A stretch of DNA of 23,208 nucleotides from JAWXTP01 sp044433415 (GCA_044433415.1 JAWXTP010000038.1:1-23208), one strand, 5' to 3'; shown: positions 6,791 through 16,054, counted from the stretch's first letter. A program made the numbers and translations. The notes: generated from the letters alone by a model not told the origin.

Positions 6791-6798
6791 CAAAAATA
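6791..6798 (-). promoter_or_regulatory. Bacteroidetes -7 box of purA
   Basis: Minus strand TATTTTTG matches TAnnTTTG, 33 nt before the purA ATG. Just upstream the minus strand carries AAATTCTA twice, about 23 nt apart (within 6805-6842), which might be an operator pair. Confidence 0.5.
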
Positions 6799-7005
6799 GG
6801 AACGGAAATTCAGTAGAATTTTATTAAAAACTATAGAATTTCGCCCGAAAGTATTTAACCTTAAAATTAGTTAAACAATTAACACTGTTTGAATTACACC
6901 AGTAAAATTAAGCATAACTTCACCTTGTTTTACCATAAAATTAACAAACAGCACCATAAATAACGATGTAAATTTAGCAAAAATGTTTAAATAACAAACT
7001 ATATG

Positions 7006-7869
7006 TTATTCTTTTTTTGCTTCACAAATTTTAATACCCTCTTCAGACTGCTCTACAGCACCACTTTTAAGAAGTGTTCCTAAAGATTTTTTGAACAGTT
7101 TTTTGCTCATTCCAAACTCCGCATAAATAGCCTCAGGAGTATCTCTATCTGTAACCTTAACAGTTCCTCCATTTTTCTTGATATGGTCAATAATCTGTGT
7201 AGCTGTATCAACCACTCCATCATAACCTACCTGTTGAAGAGAAACGTCTATTCTATTATCTTCTGTGATTCTTGTTACCCAACCATGAAAGCTATCCCCT
7301 ATTTCTATATGTTTGAATATCTGATTATGGTAAATCACACCCCAGTTTTTATCATTTATGACAACTCTATATCCAACTTCATTTTCTTGAGCGACAACAC
7401 ATCTTACTTTTTCGCCAAGACTTACTATTATGTTGTCATTATTTACAAAAGCATGAAGCCTACTTGTCGCAACTACACGACCTGTCACACTGTCATTATA
7501 AACAGCTACTACCACTACATCTCCCTTATTAAGGCGTGTTGTATAGTTAGATTTAGGCATAAACAAATCTTTAGGAAGCCCCCAGTCAAGGAAAACTCCA
7601 AAACTTGAAATATCAACAACCTCTACAGCATCAACTTCCCCACACATAATTATAGGAAAATCTGTAGATGCTACAAGCCTATCTTCTGAATCATGGTAAA
7701 CGAAAACCTCCACTGCATCTCCTTCGGCCATCTTTTTAGTAAGATAACGGTTCGGAAGTAACACTTCGTTCATTTCTTCGTCCATTAAATACGCACCGTT
7801 ATCAGTAAAACGAGTTAAATGTAATTTTTGTATGTATCCTGCTTTTAACATAATGTGATTTTGTGACAC
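7006..7869 (-). CDS. S1 RNA-binding-domain protein of the CvfB/YitL family
   Basis: 287 residues. Tandem S1-like beta-barrel modules run from about 8-70 and 75-140 (CGEVDAVEVVDISSFGVFLDWGLPKDLFMP carries the typical V-x-x-I-x-x-F-G-x-F-L pattern), with a third degenerate module at about 145-215. A C-terminal winged-helix-like part follows (about 222-285), including AIYAEFGMSKKLFKKSLGTLLKSG. This is the layout of CvfB (Staphylococcus) and YitL (Bacillus), RNA-binding proteins linked to expression control. An internal ATG at 7851 (MLKAGYIQKL) is an equally good start and matches the beginning of the first S1 strand more closely. The gene follows on the same strand as purA but 247 bp away, so it is probably transcribed separately. 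Confidence 0.9.
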   Translation of the reverse strand: MSQNHIMLKAGYIQKLHLTRFTDNGAYLMDEEMNEVLLPNRYLTKKMAEGDAVEVFVYHDSEDRLVASTDFPIIMCGEVDAVEVVDISSFGVFLDWGLPKDLFMPKSNYTTRLNKGDVVVVAVYNDSVTGRVVATSRLHAFVNNDNIIVSLGEKVRCVVAQENEVGYRVVINDKNWGVIYHNQIFKHIEIGDSFHGWVTRITEDNRIDVSLQQVGYDGVVDTATQIIDHIKKNGGTVKVTDRDTPEAIYAEFGMSKKLFKKSLGTLLKSGAVEQSEEGIKICEAKKE

Positions 7870-8094
7870 TTTTGTGCCTATTGAATTTTATATTCGTAAT
7901 ATTTTTTGTAATTTTGCATAAATTATATAACAAAACTATTCATTACTGATTACAAAGGTACTACAATTTAGCTAATTATTGTAATATTGCGTGATTATTT
8001 TTTATGGGGAATAACAATAACTGGTTTTAATATTTTCGTTTTTTTAACTTAAGACTACTCTAAACCATTTTTGAACTCCTCAACAACAAGACAA

Positions 8095-8889
<795 letters not shown>

Positions 8890-8945
8890 CAATTAAAGAA
8901 AACAATATACTAAAACAACAAAACAATTACTTAAACAACAAAAGT

Positions 8946-11297
8946 ATGAATAAATTCAAATCACTAAGTTTAGCGCTGTCCTGTGCAGTTCTGATACTTA
9001 CATCTTGTGCTTCTGGTAGCAAGTCTACTATGAGCTATTCACCTGCTGATTACGTAAACCCTTTCATCGGAGCTAGCTGTAACACAAAATCAGCTGGAAC
9101 TTACCATGGCTTAGGAAAAACTTTCCCTGGTGCTACAACTCCTTATGGCATGGTACAAGTAAGCCCTAACACTGTTACTGGGGGTGACAACTCTCCTGGA
9201 TACAGCTCTGAACACACTTCTATTGAAGGTTTTGCATTCACTCAAATGAATGGTGTTGGTTGGTACGGTGACCTAGGAAACTTCCTTGTAACCCCTACAA
9301 TCGGAGATCTAAAAGTTATTGCTGGTACAACTGACGGCACTTTTGATGGCTACAGATCAGAATTTAGCAAAGAAACAGAAGTTGCAAAAGCAGGTTTCTA
9401 CTCAGCTGACTTAACAGACTACAACATTAATGTGCAATCAAGTGCTACTCCTCACTGTGGTATCTTAAAATTCACTTACCCAGAAAACGAAAAATCGAGA
9501 ATACAAATAGACCTTGCACGTCGTGTTGGAGGTTCTTCTACTGAGCAATTCGTAGAGGTGGTAGACAAAAATACTATCAAAGGTTGGATGAAATGTACAC
9601 CTCAAGGTGGTGGCTGGGGCAATGGCGCTGGTAAGGTAACTTACACTTTCCACTTTTACGCTAAGTTTAGTGTAGAGCTAAGCGACTATGGTTTCTGGAG
9701 TGCTGACATCCCTGACGACTGGGTTAGAAGAGTTGGTAAAGTTACTCAACCTTACTACCTAGAACAAGTAGAAAAAGCAGAAGTTATCACAGGTCCTAGC
9801 TCTCTTCAAGGAAAACACATAGGCTTCTTCACTGAGTTCCCTACTAAAGCTAACGAAGAAGTTACCCTAAAGGTAGGTATCTCTTTTGTAGATGCTGAAG
9901 GTGCTAAAAACAACTTTGACAAAGAAATCGCTAACTTGAGCTTTGACGACGTAAAAACTAACGCTTACGAACTTTGGAATCAAGAACTTAGCCGTATCGC
10001 TGTAGAAGGTGGCACAGAAGACGAGAAAACTATTTTCTATACTGCTCTTTATCACACTATGATAGACCCTCGTACATTTACAGATGTTGACGGTCGTTAC
10101 ACTGGTGGCGATGGCGCAATCTACTCTACAGAAGGCAAATTCCTAAAACGTACTATCTTTAGTGGCTGGGACGTATTTAGAAGCCAATTCCCTCTACAAA
10201 CTATCATTAACCCTGAGCTTGTAAACGATCAAATTAACTCTTTAGTAACACTAGCTGAGGAGAGTGGTAATGAGTACTTAGAGCGTTGGGAGATGTTTAA
10301 TGCATACTCAGGTTGTATGTTAGGAAACCCTGCATTATCTGTGCTTACTGATGCTTACATTAAAGGTATACGTGGTTATGATATAGACAAGGCTTATGAA
10401 TATGCTGTAAATACTTCTAAGAAATTTGGTAACGACGAAGAGTTAGGCTACTCTACTCTTAAGTTATCTATTTCTAACACTTTAGAGTTTGCTTACACTG
10501 ACTGGTGTATGTCTGTATTAGCTGAGAAACTAGGCAAAACAGAAGATGCAGCAATGTATGCTAAAAAAGCTAAAAACTATGTTAACATTTTTGATAAAGA
10601 AAAAGGTTGGTTCCGTCCACGTTTAAAAGATGGTTCTTGGCAAGAGTGGCCTGAGAATGCACGTATCAGAGAATGGTATGGTTGTGTTGAAGCTAACCCT
10701 TACCAACAGGGTTGGTTTGTACCTCATGATTTAGATGGTATGGTTGAGCTTATGGGTGGCGTAGAAGCTACATTAGCAGACCTTAGAAACTTCTTTGACA
10801 AGACTCCAGAAGACTATCTATGGAATCACTACTATAACCATGCTAATGAGCCTGTACATTTTGTACCTTTCTTATTTAACCAACTTGGCGCTCCTTGGGA
10901 TACTCAAAAATGGACTCGTCACATTTGTGCTAATGCTTACAAGAATAAAGTTGAAGGTTTAGTAGGTAATGAAGATGCTGGTCAGATGTCAGCGTGGTAT
11001 GTGCTAGCTGCTGCTGGTATTCACCCTTCTTGCCCAGGTAACACTAGAATGGAGATTACTAGTCCTGTATTTGATAAAGTTGAGTTTAGACTTGACCCTA
11101 AATATTCTAAGGGTGGTAAATTTACTATAGTAGCTGTTAATAACTCTCCTGAGAATGTTTATATTCAAAGTGCTAAGCTTAATGGCAAGGAGTATAATAA
11201 GTGTTATATTGATTTTAGTGATATAACAGATGGTTCGACACTGGAGCTTACTATGGGAGCTACTCCAAACGAGGAGGCGTTAGCTTTGTTTAGATAG
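8946..11297 (+). CDS. GH92 family glycosidase lipoprotein (probable alpha-mannosidase)
   Basis: 783 residues from the ATG at 8946, chosen because a lipoprotein signal starts exactly there: MNKFKSLSLALS..., hydrophobic core, then LILTSC with Cys21 as lipidation site. An in-frame ATG at 8883 would bury this signal behind 21 polar residues. GH92 enzymes are exo-acting, calcium-dependent alpha-mannosidases that invert configuration. Family boxes seen in order: DYVNPFIG and FPGATTPYGMVQVSPNT at the N-terminal beta domain; FYTALYHTMIDP; SGWDVFRSQFPL; YGCVEANPYQQGWFVPHDLDG with Glu582 as likely acid; HANEPVHFVPFLFN; and GNEDAGQMSAWYVLAAAG (from 674) with the acidic residues expected to act as base. 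The protein should sit on the periplasmic or outer face. No SusC/SusD partner is nearby, so it does not belong to a visible polysaccharide utilization locus. Codon choice changes along the gene, from C-ending early to T-ending late. Confidence 0.95.
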   Translation: MNKFKSLSLALSCAVLILTSCASGSKSTMSYSPADYVNPFIGASCNTKSAGTYHGLGKTFPGATTPYGMVQVSPNTVTGGDNSPGYSSEHTSIEGFAFTQMNGVGWYGDLGNFLVTPTIGDLKVIAGTTDGTFDGYRSEFSKETEVAKAGFYSADLTDYNINVQSSATPHCGILKFTYPENEKSRIQIDLARRVGGSSTEQFVEVVDKNTIKGWMKCTPQGGGWGNGAGKVTYTFHFYAKFSVELSDYGFWSADIPDDWVRRVGKVTQPYYLEQVEKAEVITGPSSLQGKHIGFFTEFPTKANEEVTLKVGISFVDAEGAKNNFDKEIANLSFDDVKTNAYELWNQELSRIAVEGGTEDEKTIFYTALYHTMIDPRTFTDVDGRYTGGDGAIYSTEGKFLKRTIFSGWDVFRSQFPLQTIINPELVNDQINSLVTLAEESGNEYLERWEMFNAYSGCMLGNPALSVLTDAYIKGIRGYDIDKAYEYAVNTSKKFGNDEELGYSTLKLSISNTLEFAYTDWCMSVLAEKLGKTEDAAMYAKKAKNYVNIFDKEKGWFRPRLKDGSWQEWPENARIREWYGCVEANPYQQGWFVPHDLDGMVELMGGVEATLADLRNFFDKTPEDYLWNHYYNHANEPVHFVPFLFNQLGAPWDTQKWTRHICANAYKNKVEGLVGNEDAGQMSAWYVLAAAGIHPSCPGNTRMEITSPVFDKVEFRLDPKYSKGGKFTIVAVNNSPENVYIQSAKLNGKEYNKCYIDFSDITDGSTLELTMGATPNEEALALFR

Positions 11298-11300
11298 TCC

Positions 11301-11486
11301 GGGAAGGCTTTTCCCAATAACGGCTCATCTTTGTGACCTTTTTCAAAGTTCCAATGCTCACAACCCCCGAGGTTGCTCCGCTTGAAACTTCAAAAAACGC
11401 CGCAAATATGAACCATTCTTGAAAAAAGCGGACAGTCGTGGACGCTAAACATTATCCCCCATACAGCATCGAGCTGTATGGGGGAT
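11301..11486 (+). repeat. Structured 3'-UTR element, GH92 copy
   Basis: Starts 4 nt after the GH92 stop. Order: hairpin GGGAAGGCTTTTCCC (11301-11315); CGGC (11321-11324), which can pair with GCCG (11399-11402); the imperfect stem TTTTTCAAAGTTC/GAAACTTCAAAAA; the apical GCTCACAACCCCCGAGGTTG (CAACC/GGTTG hairpin); CCATTCTTG; AAAAAAGCGGACA and GTGGACGCTAAA (AGCG/CGCT can pair); then the terminator. This is the uninterrupted form of the element behind purA. Confidence 0.8.
11454..11486 (+). terminator. Rho-independent terminator of the GH92 gene
   Basis: ATCCCCCATACAGC pairs over 14 bp with GCTGTATGGGGGAT around a 5-nt loop (ATCGA), directly followed by a run of T. It is the last block of the 3' element. 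Confidence 0.85.
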
Positions 11487-11574
11487 TTTTTGAAAACAGT
11501 TGCCAGCAATCACACAGCGCAAGCGTGGAAAGATTGCTTGTCGCAATTATGAATTCTGAATTAATTAAAATCAC

Positions 11575-11632
11575 AAAAGGCAGGTAGAAAGAAGACTTTC
11601 ATTTTCAAGTCAACTTTCACCTACCTTTTTTT
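11575..11632 (+). terminator. Second hairpin with T-run
   Basis: AAAAGGCAGGTAGAAAG (11575-11591) pairs with CTTTCACCTACCTTTTT (from 11614) and ends in seven T. It lies about 90 nt beyond the first terminator with no gene between, so it is either a back-up terminator or the end of a small RNA of unknown start. Confidence 0.5.
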
Positions 11633-11727
11633 AGCATTGGTATGCTAACGACTCATCTAGCCGTGATTAAGTTTGGTATTATAATTTAGAAGTGGTTACA
11701 AACACAAAATATCATATACTATTATTA

Positions 11728-11770
11728 AGGGAACTTCTATAAACTTTAAAATCAGTTCTTAGAAGTCCCC
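11728..11770. repeat. Dispersed ~50-bp palindromic element, copy 2
   Basis: Ends AGGGAACTTCTA and TAGAAGTCCCC are inverted repeats (one G-T pair) around an AT-rich middle unlike that of copies 1 and 3. It lies 10 nt beyond the stop of the GLUG lipoprotein and may serve as its terminator hairpin. Confidence 0.6.
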
Positions 11771-11779
11771 AAAATTAAA

Positions 11780-14398
11780 TTAGTTACTACTTGGCACTGT
11801 ATAAAAATCAAGGGTCGGATAATCTTCACTCACTTCTTTCCATGCACATGCCGCTATTGTTGGACTTGCACTATTATAAGTAACCGCATTATCGTTCAGT
11901 GTAATTACAAATGCATCAGCTTTCATATCATCAGTACTCATTCCTACAATGTTAGTACCACTTCCTGAACCTATACCATTTCCTGTGTAAATATAACTAT
12001 CCCAGTAACAATTACTAATTGTACCACTAGATCTATATCCGACTACACCTCCAGTATAACTACTACCACTGACAGCTCCAACACTATAACAATTAGTAAC
12101 TATAGCATAACTACCAGATGTATAGCCTACTATTCCCCCAACATAACGATTGCCATTTACATTTCCTGTATTATAACAATTAACAACAAAAGTAGTTGAG
12201 GATACATAACCTACTATACCTCCAATATAACTATTAGTAGTATCACTACTACTAACACTACCAGCATAATAACAGTTAACAACAGTAGAAGAATAGGCAC
12301 GACCTGCAATACCTCCAATATAACTACTACTAATCACATCACCACTAACTCCTACATTTTTAATAGTTGCTCCTGAAATATAACCAAACAATCCTTGATA
12401 GCTATCAGAGTTATTTATATAAAGTCCTGAAACCTCATAACCACATCCATCAAATGTTCCTTGAAACTTATTAGTACTATTACCTATAGCTATAAACTCA
12501 TTAGATTCTCCTCCTAAATCGATATCCTGAGTCATAGCAAAATATTCTCCTGAATAACCTAAACCCATATTTACATTTCCAGAAAACAATCGTAACTCAT
12601 CAGATGTGGAAATTTGATACGGATCACCCTCTGTTCCTGTACCGTTACCTAACCATGAAGCCTCTGAAGTGTTATCACAATCTAAAATTGGGTAATCTCC
12701 GCTAACTTGTTCCCATGCACAAGCCTCTACTGCTGGAGTTGTACTATTATATACAACTGATCCATTATTTAAAACACTTACAAAATAATCTGATTGCATA
12801 TAACTTGTACTCATTCCTACAATGTTAGTACCGCTTCCTGAACCTATACCATCTCCAGTATAAATAGAACTATCCCAGTAACAATTACTAACTGTACCAG
12901 TACTTTGATATCCTACTACTGCTCCACAACTATTACTACTACTACTACTACTTACGCTTCCTATATTATAACAATTAGTAACTACAGCATTTTCACCACT
13001 TGTATAGCCTACTATTCCCCCAACATAACGATTACCATTTACACTTCCAGTATTATAACAATTAACGACAAAAGTAGTTGAGGATACAAAACCTACTACT
13101 CCACCAACATAACTATCAGTAGCACTACTGCTAACACTACCAGTATAATAACAGTTAACAACAGCAGAAGAATAGGCACGACCTACTATACCTCCAATAT
13201 AACTACTACTAATCACATCACCACTAACTCCTACATTTTTAATAGTTGCTCCTGAAGTATAACCAAACAAACCTTGATAAACACTTGAGTTATTTATATA
13301 AAGTCCTGAAACCTCATAACCACATCCATCAAATGTTCCTTGAAACTTATTAGTACTATTACCTATAGCTGCAAACTCATTAGATTCTCCTCCTAAATCG
13401 ATATCCTGAGTCATAGCAAAATATTCTCCTGAATAACCTAAACCCATATTTACATTTCCAGAAAACAATCGTAACTCATCAGATGTGGAAATTTGATACG
13501 GATCACCCTCTGTTCCTATACCGTTACCTAACCATGAAGCCTCTGAAGTGTTATCACAATCTAAAATTGGGTAATCTCCGCTAACTTGTTCCCATGCACA
13601 AGCCTCTACTGCTGGATATGTACTATTATATACAACTGATCCATTATTTAAAACACTTACAAAATAATCTGATTGCATATAACTTGTACTCATTCCTACA
13701 ATATTAGTACTGCTTCCTGAACCTATACCATCTCCAGTATAAATAGAACTATCCCAGTAACAATTACTAATTGTACCATTCTTTTGGTATCCTACTACTG
13801 CTCCACAACTACTACTACCACTTACGCTTCCTATATTATAACAATTAGTAACTATAGCATTTTCACCATTTGTATAGCCTACTATTCCCCCAACATACCA
13901 ATTACCATTTACACTTCCTGTATTATAACAATTAACGACAAAAGTAGTTGAGGATACAAAACCTACTACTCCACCAACATAACTATAAGTAGCACTACTG
14001 CTAACACTACCAGTATAATAACAGTTAACAACAGTAGAAGAATAGGCACGACCTACTATACCTCCAATATAACTACTACTAATCACATCACCACTAACTC
14101 CTATATTTTTAATAGCTGCTCCTGAAGTATAACCAAACAAACCTTGATAATCACTTGAGTTATTTATATAAAGTCCAGAAACCTCATAACCACATCCATC
14201 AAATGTTCCTTGGAATGAATTAGTACTATTACCTATAGCTACAAACTCATTAGATTCTCCTCCTAAATCGATATCCTGAGTCATAGCAAAACATTCTCCT
14301 GAATAACTAATTCCTGAACTCACATTTGTTGAAAGCAGGCGTAACTGATCTGACGTTGTGACTTGATAAGGATCTTCTTCCGTACCACTACCTAACCA
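11780..14398 (-). repeat. Three tandem ~0.87-kb coding repeats in the GLUG gene
   Basis: Units lie at about 14398-13531, 13530-12652 and 12651-11780. The same landmark recurs after 864 and then 879 bp. Long stretches (more than 60 bases, for example around 12660-12740 and 13540-13620) are identical at DNA level between units. Such long near-identical in-frame repeats can recombine and change protein length in steps of about 290 residues. Confidence 0.85.
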
Positions 14399-15187
14399 AA
14401 TTGTAGTATCTAGGTCAGAAACAGGAGACGTATAACGTACACCAGCTATATAAGCCTTTGATGCAGTTACTGTTCGCACATCATAAGGATCACTTTCTCC
14501 CTCTGCATAAAGAGAAAAAGTAAGAGCACGTTCTGTATCATCACAAGGCTCTATCATAATATGTGAAGTATACACAGTACCTACAGGCTCTAATTCACTA
14601 TAAGTTACGGTATAGCTTTTATCACCATTTTCAAATATTAACTTCTCAGGCAAAATGCTACTCTCAAACTTAAAAGTCATAACTGATTTTTTATGTTCGA
14701 AAGTCATTAAAACATCATCTTCATTATCTTTAGAATAAGTAAAGCTAGCCTCCATCATACAAGAAGCATCTAGATTGTTAATTTCATCACCATTCTGTTC
14801 ACTTATTAAATCTACTTCACGTGCATCTGCAAGATCTTCAACGTCAGAAGCAGGATAAATAGCAACATATTTTTCATCTTCTGTTAACACTACACCATCT
14901 TCAGCGGTAAACTGACCACTTTCAACAGAAGTACATGTAAAATTACCTACACGTAAACCACTTTCTGTGTTATAGATAGTAAAAACATCTTCGCGTTCCC
15001 ACTGTAATAAAATACCTTGACTATCATTATCCGTAAATTCAACTTTAGTCTCAGGAACAGTTGCTGTAGTTGCATAAAGCACAGTTGCTTTTTCTGACTC
15101 AGATATATTATCTATACTTTTTTCACACGAAAAAACGCTCATGACAGCTACTGCCATAAGTGAAAATTTTTCAAATAATCTTTTCAT
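11780..15187 (-). CDS. Fimbrillin-like/GLUG-repeat surface lipoprotein
   Basis: 1135 residues. A lipoprotein signal (MKRLFEKFSLMAVAVMSVFSC, Cys21) is followed by an N-terminal domain to about residue 262 that resembles fimbrillin-like lipoproteins (ETKVEFTDNDSQGILLQWEREDVFTIYN; later a MMEASFTYS and KKSVMTFKF pattern). The rest is three tandem ~290-residue modules. Each starts with W-L-G-x-G-x-x-x-E-x-D-P-Y-Q, runs through FAMTQDIDLGG, GTFDGCGYEVSGLYINNS and QGLFGY, then has several GLUG motifs of the type YVGGIVGY plus VVNCYNTGSVNG, and ends in SGDYPILDCDNTSEA (the last ends in DYPTLDFYTVPSSN). GLUG repeats form beta-solenoid stalks of adhesins and IgA-peptidase-like surface proteins. It is likely an outer-surface adhesin anchored by lipid. 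There is no type IX sorting domain at the C-terminus. A 41-residue ORF lies 25 nt upstream, probably on the same transcript. Confidence 0.9.
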   Translation of the reverse strand: MKRLFEKFSLMAVAVMSVFSCEKSIDNISESEKATVLYATTATVPETKVEFTDNDSQGILLQWEREDVFTIYNTESGLRVGNFTCTSVESGQFTAEDGVVLTEDEKYVAIYPASDVEDLADAREVDLISEQNGDEINNLDASCMMEASFTYSKDNEDDVLMTFEHKKSVMTFKFESSILPEKLIFENGDKSYTVTYSELEPVGTVYTSHIMIEPCDDTERALTFSLYAEGESDPYDVRTVTASKAYIAGVRYTSPVSDLDTTIWLGSGTEEDPYQVTTSDQLRLLSTNVSSGISYSGECFAMTQDIDLGGESNEFVAIGNSTNSFQGTFDGCGYEVSGLYINNSSDYQGLFGYTSGAAIKNIGVSGDVISSSYIGGIVGRAYSSTVVNCYYTGSVSSSATYSYVGGVVGFVSSTTFVVNCYNTGSVNGNWYVGGIVGYTNGENAIVTNCYNIGSVSGSSSCGAVVGYQKNGTISNCYWDSSIYTGDGIGSGSSTNIVGMSTSYMQSDYFVSVLNNGSVVYNSTYPAVEACAWEQVSGDYPILDCDNTSEASWLGNGIGTEGDPYQISTSDELRLFSGNVNMGLGYSGEYFAMTQDIDLGGESNEFAAIGNSTNKFQGTFDGCGYEVSGLYINNSSVYQGLFGYTSGATIKNVGVSGDVISSSYIGGIVGRAYSSAVVNCYYTGSVSSSATDSYVGGVVGFVSSTTFVVNCYNTGSVNGNRYVGGIVGYTSGENAVVTNCYNIGSVSSSSSSNSCGAVVGYQSTGTVSNCYWDSSIYTGDGIGSGSGTNIVGMSTSYMQSDYFVSVLNNGSVVYNSTTPAVEACAWEQVSGDYPILDCDNTSEASWLGNGTGTEGDPYQISTSDELRLFSGNVNMGLGYSGEYFAMTQDIDLGGESNEFIAIGNSTNKFQGTFDGCGYEVSGLYINNSDSYQGLFGYISGATIKNVGVSGDVISSSYIGGIAGRAYSSTVVNCYYAGSVSSSDTTNSYIGGIVGYVSSTTFVVNCYNTGNVNGNRYVGGIVGYTSGSYAIVTNCYSVGAVSGSSYTGGVVGYRSSGTISNCYWDSYIYTGNGIGSGSGTNIVGMSTDDMKADAFVITLNDNAVTYNSASPTIAACAWKEVSEDYPTLDFYTVPSSN

Positions 15188-15212
15188 AATTTTCTATTTA
15201 AGTCACAAAATG

Positions 15213-15338
15213 TTACCAAGATCTACCGCCATCATTGACACTTCTAATATTGCTATTACCACTTGCTGATAGAACGGCATCTTCTACTTCAATTTCAATT
15301 ACTTCAATTTTGGGTGCTTCATAATTCATCTTCATCAT
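15213..15338 (-). CDS. 41-residue Bacteroidales-type small protein upstream of the GLUG lipoprotein
   Basis: Starts MMKMNYEAPKIEVIEIEVED, continues AVLSASGNSN and ends VNDGGRSW; TAA at 15215-15213. The start could be any of three close ATGs (15338, 15335, 15329). The pattern Y-x-x-P-x-[I/V]-E-V-[I/E]-E-[I/V]-E-x-E followed by a Ser/Gly turn and a Gly-rich tail is common in tiny hypothetical proteins of Bacteroidales found next to fimbrillin-like and other surface lipoproteins. The function is unknown; a leader-like N-terminal half and a short variable C-terminal half make a processed or secreted peptide conceivable. It sits 25 nt before the lipoprotein ATG on the same strand. Confidence 0.65.
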   Translation of the reverse strand: MMKMNYEAPKIEVIEIEVEDAVLSASGNSNIRSVNDGGRSW

Positions 15339-15540
15339 AATTTTTTGTTTTAAAATTAGTTTTTGTATTTAATATCTCTTAATAAGAGAAAGCTATTTTT
15401 GCTAAACAATCTAAAGTAGAATATTTTACTAACACGCTATATATCAATAACTTTAGTAAACTTCATTAAAAAACATGTACTAAACTCATTACAATAAATC
15501 TACATTAAAAAACATAACAATTTAGAACAAGAATTTACAG
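15339..15540. other. AT-rich leader region of the small ORF/GLUG transcript
   Basis: No gene is seen. On the minus strand TACTTTAG (near 15412-15419) is one base off the TAnnTTTG consensus and could be the promoter. A short palindrome TCTCTTATTAAGAGA lies downstream of it at about 15376-15390 and would be in the 5' leader. Confidence 0.35.
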
Positions 15541-15989
15541 AATCGCGACAAGCGATTAAATAATTATAAGAGTTTTATTGAGTCTTTCTCAAAATACAAT
15601 GGGAAAGGAAATATGTTCCCAAGCCAGAAACACACATTTTGAAAAAGACCCGTTTTTAATTTGTGCAAATTTAAGGATACTGGTGGAAAGATTGTTGAAG
15701 GGTCAGAAAGATCGCGATAAGCGACTAAAGATTGATGGAAATATTTCGTGAAAATCTCGTGAAAAATAGTGTTGATTCGTGAGTATTTTTTTTTATAAAA
15801 AATGAGGAAAATAAATTGTGCAAATTTGAGGAGTCTATATTTAGTAATTACTTCTGGAAAGATTGTTGTAAAAATTATTGAAAAAATTACCAGCAATCTT
15901 TAGTCGCTTGTCGCGACCCCAATGACCCCTTTGACCCCTGTAGCGCCCCTTAGGGCACAATGGATTCAAGCCAGAAACACACATTTTGA
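15541..15989. repeat. Mosaic of dispersed non-coding repeats
   Basis: No believable gene lies here. Contents: AATCGCGACAAGCGATT at 15541; a 25-bp inverted pair, GATCGCGATAAGCGACTAAA... (15710-15734) against CAATCTTTAGTCGCTTGTCG... (15894-15918), with 23 of 25 positions pairing; the direct repeat AGCCAGAAACACACATTTTG at 15622-15641 and 15969-15988; and the direct pair TTGTGCAAATTT[A/G]AGGA (15661, 15816), each followed by GGAAAGATTGTTG. The same GGAAAGATTG word precedes the repeat copy near 11527. Confidence 0.65.
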
Positions 15990-16029
15990 GAATAACCCGG
16001 GACTTCCACCTTTTCTGGGCATACTAAAA

Positions 16030-16054
16030 GAGGGGGTTGAAAATCAACCCCCTC
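16030..16054 (-). terminator. Terminator of the Abi-family gene
   Basis: GAGGGGGTTGA and TCAACCCCCTC form a perfect 11-bp stem with a 3-nt loop. In the minus direction a TTTT follows, about 87 nt after the Abi stop. Confidence 0.75.

Noticed and set aside
7183..7608. 141-codon plus-strand frame
   Set aside because: Antisense of the CvfB-like gene; composition is that of a shadow frame.
15564..15896. 110-codon minus-strand frame
   Set aside because: It is made of dispersed repeats and poly-A/T DNA, has no domain pattern, and its sequence contains the inverted and direct repeats of the region.
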